A DNA stretch of 10,520 nucleotides from Bordetella parapertussis (GTDB lineage: Bacteria > Pseudomonadota > Gammaproteobacteria > Burkholderiales > SG8-41): positions 1 to 10,520 of the forward strand of contig CAMBCD010000074.1 in assembly GCA_945863085.1 (NCBI GenBank). Direction: 5' to 3'. This document shows, in pieces, positions 7,501-10,520 of the stretch (positions within the stretch are counted from its first letter, which is position 1; the number at the start of each line of letters is the position of its first letter). The translations under genes and the position numbers were made by a program. The notes beneath the pieces are model-generated. The model saw nothing but the letters and a program-made list of their open reading frames with translations, was not told where the DNA came from and did not search any database.

Positions 7501-7947
7501 CTCGCCAACCGCGAAGGCCTCAAGCTGGCGCCGGGCGAAGATCCGGGACCGATCGGTTTTGACAGTGCAAAAGTGCAACGCGCGCTGGAGAACATGCTGA
7601 ATGATCGCAGCGGGGGTGACGCCGCCGCGCAGTTCGCCACAGCCTTCCAGAAAACCGCCGGGCGTGAAGCCCCCCGCGTCAACGCCGCGCTGGCGCTGGT
7701 CGGCCGCGGTGCCGGTGATCGCGACCTCTACATCGCCATGCATAAAAAACTGATCGAGCTGCAACCCCTACCGCCGACCGCGCTGGAAGACCTCGGCAAG
7801 GCACGCGCCGCCGCCATCACCAACGGCTTCATCAACCGCCTCAAATTCGACCCGGCGCGTTTGACTGGAAAACCGCCGGTGGCGACGGAGGAAACGGCGA
7901 AGAACGGTGTGCCGATCAAACTATCGTTTGAGCCGATAGCTAAATAA
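4510..7947 (+). CDS. DUF748 / AsmA-like inner-membrane-anchored envelope protein
   Basis: 1145 residues. A basic N-terminus is followed by one membrane helix (about 21-40, KIIGVLLVVYAICGFLLAPW), with the rest in the periplasm. From about 45 onward it is a long series of beta-rich AsmA/DUF748-like segments (INPFLMIFDAKDLVV, NRVLVNFELSSLLRW, FSEIRIEQPVINAEL near the start). An Ala/Pro linker lies at about 703-728. The DUF748 core comes late (about 848-925: LLEKFTLGEKVESPDAVNLP, then DGKIDLAVPVRGNVDSPEFSYG). The tail from 940 (GDIVFDPGSARILPTEYDKI, LRLVVQGSY) resembles an OmpA-like peptidoglycan-binding fold, but degenerate. AsmA-superfamily proteins form hydrophobic grooves that bridge the periplasm and move phospholipid; that role here is inferred from family. 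The gene starts 12 bases after the dehydrogenase stop without a strong ribosome site and may be co-transcribed. Confidence 0.93.
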   Translation: MSQAAARLARLRVLLLTRPAKIIGVLLVVYAICGFLLAPWLVRQQLPGLVDKHLGAQGSVGSVYINPFLMIFDAKDLVVTEKNGAPVVQVNRVLVNFELSSLLRWAWTFSEIRIEQPVINAELDAKENLNLLRLLPKDKEAKDSTASDAEPGSLPRVLLQHLTITGGAFRFTDHTLQPAARAHASPLNLEMRDISTLPNRSGEHALTASFAGGGSLQWQGKLGLAPLDSSGAITLKGARVATLWHFVQDHLTIAEPAGTYEAALRYRARYNKGALDVQADDVAFRMKDVALAQQKGGAVLGKIATIALEGGSFDLQQRKLVFRDLQVTDGTLNVILDEDGTPDWAQLVRSSPVQTKPAKTKIAAPKEEKPALAGAPWQLVLPQVSVGPLALNLLDNSRSKPLRMTAGATQLKLSAAATVGDQVQATVSDGKLTIKDITVTSVDAKEPPVTLATAEVTGAAFDLQKKTIHAGLVRLSGGKTWVIREADGSLHLVSMFTARKAKPLQEAGFVITAERAELADYAVALSDKSFTPAVAYDIEQLNATAAKITLPPTKTPSPFELSLRVKQGGSAKAKGSLDLLRQSADARFEITDLALTPLDTILKRETTLTIISGKASSAGRASAYAKTDPVVLQYKGEATVTDLDLKIESSAERLVSWQKLLVSDIDLDTGKNQLTVGQVSLARPYSKLVIAKDRSTNFGAILRPRPASTAAAPAASAAATETGAPKMAVNIERVSVERGEVDFTDLSLVLPFATNVKSLSGSINGLSSAADARASLKFEGRIEDSGLARAEGTVQAFAPKKFTDISVIFRNVELLPLSPYTATFAGRKIATGRLSLDLQYKIINSQLAGENKVLLEKFTLGEKVESPDAVNLPLDLAIAILTDSDGKIDLAVPVRGNVDSPEFSYGHVIWQAIRTVIGRIVTAPFRALGALFGADAETLGDIVFDPGSARILPTEYDKIRRVAEGLKKREQLRLVVQGSYHVQSDSLGLRTIAVRADLANREGLKLAPGEDPGPIGFDSAKVQRALENMLNDRSGGDAAAQFATAFQKTAGREAPRVNAALALVGRGAGDRDLYIAMHKKLIELQPLPPTALEDLGKARAAAITNGFINRLKFDPARLTGKPPVATEETAKNGVPIKLSFEPIAK

Positions 7948-7984
7948 TCGGGAAAAGCAATCTGCAGAAACTGGCTGAAGAGGT

Positions 7985-8028
7985 TGGTAGCGAGGACGGA
8001 ATTGAACCACCTACACAAGGATTTTCAA
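7985..8028 (-). repeat. Displaced 3' half of tRNA-Phe; candidate distal attachment site
   Basis: Bases 7996-8028 match 9938-9970 of the intact tRNA-Phe at 31 of 33 positions, in the same orientation. The two mismatches are at 8009 and 8012. Identity includes acggaattgaacc (T arm) and acacaaggattttcaa (variable loop to anticodon loop) and stops at tRNA position 32, the edge of the anticodon loop. The acceptor part (7985-7995) is diverged by substitutions and a 1-base deletion, though TTGGT at the CCA end is kept. The 5' half of a tRNA is missing, so this is not a functional gene. It is best explained as the original tRNA 3' end left behind by an integration event. Confidence 0.82.
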
Positions 8029-8107
8029 CCACAGCAACAATTTACTACTTACTTCTAATCGATTCTATGCAAAGAATTGGCACAGTACGCCGACTAACCA
8101 AACTCGC

Positions 8108-8491
8108 CTAAGGCTTCATTACTAGTTGAGATTCATCTGCGAGTTTTACAGCTTGTAGCCGGTTCTTCTGTCGCTCTGCGTCCCAACCAATAACGTCAGC
8201 ATGTTTAGGATGAGGAACTCCCGTTACATCAACTGACAATCTATTTGCATAAGCCACGAGAGAATTAAAATCTGCACGCCCAAGTATAGGGCCGCGCTGA
8301 GGCGCAACATGCGTATCTCCGATATCCCAGATTTCCGCATCGGAAGTAGCTGCAACGCAATACACAGATAATCGTCCGTCTTTAGGCGGATGAAACGCCG
8401 TATGTTTCACCACACCTTTAACAGAACTATATTGGGCGCGATCCGTTAGGAAGCGCGAAAGTGTCTCTCCAGGCGGAGAATCGAATGCCAA
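8108..8491 (-). CDS. Hypothetical protein with EIWDIGD and GRAD motifs, third gene of the cassette
   Basis: 127 residues starting at TTG. An in-frame TAG lies three codons upstream and AGAGG (8502-8498) sits 6 bases before the TTG, so the non-standard start is well supported. I recognise no named domain. Visible features are VVKHTAFHPP (27-36), LSVYCVA, EIWDIGD (53-59), GRADFNSLV (71-79) and PHPKHADVIGWDAERQKN (93-110). The mix of His, Asp and Trp in these blocks gives an enzyme-like or nucleic-acid-binding feel, but that is impression only; I believe similar wording occurs in uncharacterised proteobacterial proteins. No signal peptide or membrane segment. It follows gene two of the cassette by 13 bases and its ribosome site lies in a hairpin. 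No terminator is seen after its stop. Confidence 0.77.
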   Translation of the reverse strand: MAFDSPPGETLSRFLTDRAQYSSVKGVVKHTAFHPPKDGRLSVYCVAATSDAEIWDIGDTHVAPQRGPILGRADFNSLVAYANRLSVDVTGVPHPKHADVIGWDAERQKNRLQAVKLADESQLVMKP

Positions 8492-8497
8492 GGAAAA

Positions 8498-8518
8498 CCT
8501 CTAGTTAACTATAGAGGT
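8498..8518 (-). promoter_or_regulatory. Hairpin that sequesters the Shine-Dalgarno of the third cassette gene
   Basis: Seven-base arms ACCTCTA and TAGAGGT (8497-8503 and 8512-8518 on the plus strand) flank an 8-base loop. In the minus-strand mRNA the 3' arm holds AGAGG, the ribosome site of the TTG-started gene, while the 5' arm is the last sense codons of the preceding gene, whose TAA (8505-8507) is in the loop. A ribosome finishing gene two would melt the hairpin, giving translational coupling. Confidence 0.5.
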
Positions 8519-9011
8519 GATCTAAATGCTCACGCATCAACTTTGGAAATCCGCCTTCTAGTCGGCATTCACCATAAACGGCATTTCCAGCACCAAGAAG
8601 ACCGGCAAACTCAACAATCCGGCTTCCAAATGTCGTGATAACAAATCGGCATCCTTTGCCACGATACCATTCAAATGCAACTGAACCAGTTGCCTCAGGG
8701 AATACTTCAGGCATCGCAATATATTGCGGTAATGAAATTAGTAATGCTCGCGCCTCTTCTACCGCCTCTAGCGACACTGGGGCAGCGCCATCTCCATCCC
8801 AATTCTCAACGGAACACCTTTCGGAAATTTCATCAAGAGAATGGAACACCTCAGCAAATCGCTTATTTCCAGTTGCTGATTCAGTCAGCTTAACTAGGGC
8901 AGTGCGAAATAATCCACCCAACCTGGAAGCATCATCACTGACTCCCGAATTGGTTCCCCAAAAGGGGTTAAACGTTTGCGGAGCCGTATGGCTACAAGCA
9001 AGCATGGTCAT
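8505..9011 (-). CDS. Hypothetical protein with an NWDGDGA motif, second gene of the cassette
   Basis: 168 residues. The start ATG overlaps the stop of the TIGR04255 gene as ATGA (9008-9011), and GGAG (9023-9020) lies 8 bases upstream; a second ATG two codons in is a less well-spaced alternative. No named domain is recognised. The N-terminal third (1-60) is poorly featured, with a helical stretch SRLGGLFRTALVKLTE. The centre holds ENWDGDGAAPVSLEAVEEAR (69-88), a block I associate with uncharacterised proteins reading WDG-GA-PV before a helix, then LPQYIAMPEVFPEATGSVAF, and beta strands around FVITTFGSRIVEFAG (123-137). No signal peptide or membrane helix; likely cytoplasmic. Overlap with its neighbour implies a shared complex or fixed stoichiometry. 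Function unknown. Confidence 0.82.
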   Translation of the reverse strand: MTMLACSHTAPQTFNPFWGTNSGVSDDASRLGGLFRTALVKLTESATGNKRFAEVFHSLDEISERCSVENWDGDGAAPVSLEAVEEARALLISLPQYIAMPEVFPEATGSVAFEWYRGKGCRFVITTFGSRIVEFAGLLGAGNAVYGECRLEGGFPKLMREHLDHLYS

Positions 9012-9751
9012 TTGAATAACTCCACTGTCTTCGGGGTAATACTACCAAAAAACGCACGGTTCTTTAGATCCCTCAATTTATCCAGCAGTTTCCAAACATC
9101 GCCTGAATCAGGCTCCATCTCAATCGTTTTAAACGCATCAATATCGATCAATACAGTTACTGTCCTTGTCTGCATATTGGGGCTTTCTAAAGCCTGCGCA
9201 ATAGCAATTTCGGCGCCGGTATCCGGATCAGGAATAAGCGTTCTCACGAGAAATCCCGACAGCTCATTTGGCAGATTCTTGGGTACTGGCGGCAAACTAA
9301 GTAAGTAATTGTCAAAATCGAGTTTTTCGATTGGGAATTCAAGCCTATTAATAAATCTAGTTGCTACTCGGGTAATCGCGCTTGGACGGGCAATTGACCG
9401 GTATTTTTCCCAAATCGGTTTGGCTTCCGCAATAAGATTATTCCAATCTTCATACGGCTTTAATCGACTAACTGTCAGTCCCGTTTGCTGCAGAAGAACG
9501 ACAAACGAAGGATCTTTTCGCTCGAGACGGTACCCGGTTTGGGTAGATTGAAAAGACTGCCCGGTACTTTTTCCTTGAGCAAACTGTATTCCGGCCTCAA
9601 TTGAATGAAGGTCTTTCACGACCGGATATGTTGTTTTTAGCTCATCTTTGAGTTGCTCTAACTCTTTCAAAGAAAATTCTGAACGCTGCTTTACTCGTAT
9701 ATCGATTAACCCTTCGACAATTGGTGCTTTATTGAGGTGGGGATGGCTCAT
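9008..9751 (-). CDS. TIGR04255 family protein, first gene of the cassette
   Basis: 247 residues. The family pattern is strong: N-terminal NKAPIVEGLIDIRV (7-20), central RVATRFINRLEFP (128-140), PPVPKNLP (154-161), and C-terminal DVWKLLDKLRDLKNRAFFGS (218-237) followed by ITPKTVELF. TIGR04255 members are sporadically distributed cytoplasmic proteins of unknown function and of about this length, so the gene appears intact. Patchy distribution and location in a tRNA-bounded island fit horizontal transfer. The start ATG has no strong ribosome site (ATATTTTA precedes it) and no convincing promoter was found in the 174 bases up to the tRNA gene, so the transcript might arise by read-through from the tRNA-Phe promoter or from a weak AT-rich promoter. 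It overlaps gene two by 4 bases. Confidence 0.92.
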   Translation of the reverse strand: MSHPHLNKAPIVEGLIDIRVKQRSEFSLKELEQLKDELKTTYPVVKDLHSIEAGIQFAQGKSTGQSFQSTQTGYRLERKDPSFVVLLQQTGLTVSRLKPYEDWNNLIAEAKPIWEKYRSIARPSAITRVATRFINRLEFPIEKLDFDNYLLSLPPVPKNLPNELSGFLVRTLIPDPDTGAEIAIAQALESPNMQTRTVTVLIDIDAFKTIEMEPDSGDVWKLLDKLRDLKNRAFFGSITPKTVELFK

Positions 9752-9769
9752 TAAAATATCGACTTTAAA

Positions 9770-9889
9770 TTAGTACCTAGTGGCTCGGGCTCCATCTGCG
9801 TATGCCAGACACCCGATGATGGGAGTCCCTTTATCGACCATTAGTGTACCTTCTCCGGCCCCGCCAACGGATAGTTTCTTATTTGGCAT
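9770..9889 (-). CDS. Possible 39-residue small ORF between tRNA-Phe and the cassette
   Basis: An ATG at 9889 opens MPNKKLSVGGAGEGTLMVDK, followed by GTPIIGCLAY and ending ARATRY, with TAA 18 bases before the TIGR04255 start. There is no ribosome site, and the ATG lies in a 6-bp hairpin (TTTGGC 9882-9887 with GCCAAA 9894-9899). The Gly-rich stretch is not recognised. It could be a leader peptide, a remnant of a longer gene, or noncoding. A longer reading that starts inside the tRNA is an artefact. Confidence 0.2.
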   Translation of the reverse strand: MPNKKLSVGGAGEGTLMVDKGTPIIGCLAYADGARATRY

Positions 9890-9925
9890 TAAAGCCAAAA
9901 ATATAGTCGTTAAGTGCTTGATGGT

Positions 9926-10001
9926 TGGTGGCCGGGGACGGAATTGAACCGCCGACACAAGGATTTTCAATCCTCTGCTCTACCGACTGAGCTACCCGGC
10001 C
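9926..10001 (-). tRNA. tRNA-Phe (anticodon GAA), CCA encoded
   Basis: Complete 76-base cloverleaf: acceptor GGCCGGG (10001-9995) pairs with CCCGGCC; D arm GCTC/GAGC around AGTCGGTA; anticodon stem GAGGA/TCCTT with one G-U pair and loop TTGAAAA (GAA at 9968-9966); variable GTGTC; T arm GGCGG/CCGTC with loop TTCAATT; discriminator A and genomic CCA. The gene is the likely integration target for the neighbouring element, which lies on its 3' side and has left a partial copy at 7985-8028. The repeat covers everything from position 32 to the 3' end, so integration would have restored an intact gene. Confidence 0.98.
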
Positions 10002-10075
10002 CCGTACTGCGGGGATGCTGCAAAAACTGGGAGGATCGGATTTCGCCCGCCGTTGCGGCTGGACGAAAGGGCGCT

Positions 10076-10104
10076 ATTTAAACCTCAAAACCGTTGTGCG
10101 TCAA
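10076..10104 (-). promoter_or_regulatory. Sigma-70 promoter of tRNA-Phe with GC-rich discriminator
   Basis: On the minus strand TTGACG (10104-10099) and TTAAAT (10081-10076) are 17 bases apart, followed by AGCGCCC. A GC-rich discriminator just after the -10 box is typical of stable RNA promoters under stringent (ppGpp/DksA) control. The predicted start near 10069 gives a leader of about 68 bases that RNase P would remove. The -35 box lies 13 bases past the stop codon of the membrane protein gene. Confidence 0.62.
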
Positions 10105-10116
10105 GGTAATAGCCCG

Positions 10117-10419
10117 TCAGCCGCAGTTCAGTTGATGGGCCAGGCAGATGGCGCGCCGCAGGTAAATCAGCATCAGCCCGATCCACACCAGCAGGATGAA
10201 GGTCACGAAGGGCAGGTGGCGGTCGATGACGAATTTGGGTGTGATGATGCGGGTGACCCTGACCAGCGGTTCGGTGCCCTTTTTGAACAGCTGGTAGATG
10301 AAATTCTGCTCGCGTGTCGCGCCAGCCAGCACATGCATCGCCCCGCGGCCGATGAACAGATACAAGGCCACCTGCACCACGGCAAACAGGATGGATACCA
10401 GCGTGAATTCGATGGGCAT
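10117..10419 (-). CDS. Small two-helix membrane protein, uncharacterised
   Basis: 100 residues from the ATG at 10419, which has GAAG shortly upstream; a reading 25 codons longer would run into the REP-like palindrome and adds a non-membrane N-terminus, so it is less likely. Helix 1 is about residues 4-24 (FTLVSILFAVVQVALYLFIG) and helix 2 about 69-87 (LPFVTFILLVWIGLMLIYL). The loop between them (RGAMHVLAGATREQNFIYQL, then FKKGTEPLVRVTRIITPKFV) is basic, and the C-terminus ends NCG. The TEPLVRVTRIITP stretch followed by a helix faintly recalls YggT-family proteins, but I would not assign it. It runs in the same direction as the tRNA but has its own unit; no terminator is seen. Confidence 0.78.
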   Translation of the reverse strand: MPIEFTLVSILFAVVQVALYLFIGRGAMHVLAGATREQNFIYQLFKKGTEPLVRVTRIITPKFVIDRHLPFVTFILLVWIGLMLIYLRRAICLAHQLNCG

Positions 10420-10468
10420 GTCTTCAATCGTTTGAGCAGTGGATACAGCATTGTAACGGAGACATCGT

Positions 10469-10503
10469 CCCGGATTTATACCTTCGGTCTGCATCCGGGC
10501 TAC
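10469..10503. repeat. REP-like palindromic repeat (GTAGCCCGGAT ... ATCCGGG type)
   Basis: Perfect 7-base arms CCCGGAT (10469-10475) and ATCCGGG (10493-10499) flank a 17-base loop that contains ACCTTCGGT. Read on the minus strand it starts GTAGCCCGGATGCAG, the wording I know from dispersed extragenic palindromes in many proteobacteria. It lies 50 bases upstream of the membrane protein start and has no T-run after it on either strand, so it is not a terminator. A single copy in the window cannot prove dispersal. Confidence 0.45.
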
Positions 10504-10520
10504 GGATACAAAAAAGAAAC

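Larger units (their letters stand above)
7985..9970. mobile_element. tRNA-Phe-bounded low-GC insertion (mini genomic island, no integrase)
   Basis: Direct repeats of the tRNA-Phe 3' half bound about 1.94 kb. The geometry is that of site-specific integration: the intact tRNA sits at one end, with its 3' side facing the element, and the truncated copy lies at the other end. The enclosed DNA is much poorer in GC than both flanks (22 of 60 bases at 9121-9180 against 43 of 60 at 7261-7320) and its three genes are unrelated to the neighbours. No recombinase, relaxase or phage gene is present, so it is either the decayed remnant of a larger island or an element mobilised in trans. Divergence of the displaced copy suggests an old event. 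Confidence 0.6.

Noticed and set aside
7985..8028. A second functional tRNA-Phe gene
   Set aside because: No 5' acceptor strand, D arm or 5' half of the anticodon arm follows; the acceptor end has also diverged.
8635..9015. 126-residue plus-strand frame antisense to cassette gene two
   Set aside because: No ribosome site and no recognisable motif; the minus-strand frame has the ATGA overlap and a well-placed GGAG.
8029..9925. CRISPR array, insertion sequence or transposase inside the low-GC stretch
   Set aside because: No regularly spaced repeats, no terminal inverted repeats and no recombinase-like protein were seen.
9770..9970. 66-residue ORF starting within the tRNA gene
   Set aside because: Its first residues (KILVSAVQFRPRPP) are the typical false translation of a tRNA sequence.
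10112..10140. Imperfect inverted repeat around the stop of the small membrane protein gene, considered as a terminator
   Set aside because: The stem has an A-C mismatch in the transcript direction and no T-run follows.
10420..10494. 25-residue N-terminal extension of the small membrane protein
   Set aside because: It overlaps the REP-like palindrome, lacks a ribosome site and adds non-membrane sequence; the ATG at 10419 has GAAG upstream.

Overview
The window looks like chromosomal DNA of a high-GC betaproteobacterium, probably of the Burkholderiales or a near relative. The reasons are a Bug-family (TctC-type) solute-binding protein next to a CaiB/BaiF CoA-transferase, a very long DUF748/AsmA-like envelope protein, and a tRNA-Phe of betaproteobacterial type. 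Flanking genes are GC-rich (43 of 60 bases are G or C in 7261-7320). The stretch 8029-9925 is much poorer in GC (22 of 60 in 9121-9180).

Left part (1-4497), plus strand. This is an acyl-CoA style catabolic cluster: the tail of a MaoC/hotdog hydratase, a CaiB/BaiF CoA-transferase coupled to it by a TAATG overlap, and a Bug binding protein that probably captures an organic acid in the periplasm. Next comes a methyltransferase-fold protein that carries a signal peptide, closed by a clear rho-independent terminator. A new unit then starts with a TATAAT box and an unusual C-rich, G-poor leader, and encodes a 3-hydroxyacyl-CoA dehydrogenase. The substrate cannot be read from sequence, but hydratase, CoA-transferase and dehydrogenase fit a carboxylate being activated to its CoA ester and then hydrated and oxidised.

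Middle (4510-7947). A 1145-residue inner-membrane-anchored DUF748 protein with a C-terminal OmpA-like segment lies 12 bases after the dehydrogenase gene.

Right-middle (7985-9970). This is the most interesting part. An intact tRNA-Phe gene (9926-10001, minus strand) has a diverged copy of its 3' half at 7985-8028 in the same orientation; 31 of 33 bases match between 7996-8028 and 9938-9970, ending exactly at the edge of the anticodon loop. That is the expected footprint of site-specific integration into a tRNA gene. The roughly 1.9 kb between the copies is low in GC and holds a tightly packed three-gene minus-strand operon: a TIGR04255 protein, a 168-residue protein with an NWDGDGA motif, and a 127-residue protein with EIWDIGD and GRAD motifs. 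No integrase is present. Genes one and two overlap as ATGA; gene three starts with TTG behind a Shine-Dalgarno sequence that sits in a hairpin reaching into the end of gene two. The cassette is the best candidate for an undescribed system.

Right end (10002-10520). A tRNA promoter with a GC-rich discriminator, a small two-helix membrane protein, and a REP-like palindrome. No gene-free stretch exceeds 300 bases; the gaps at 3363-3567, 7948-8107, 9752-9925 and 10002-10116 are described in the entries.
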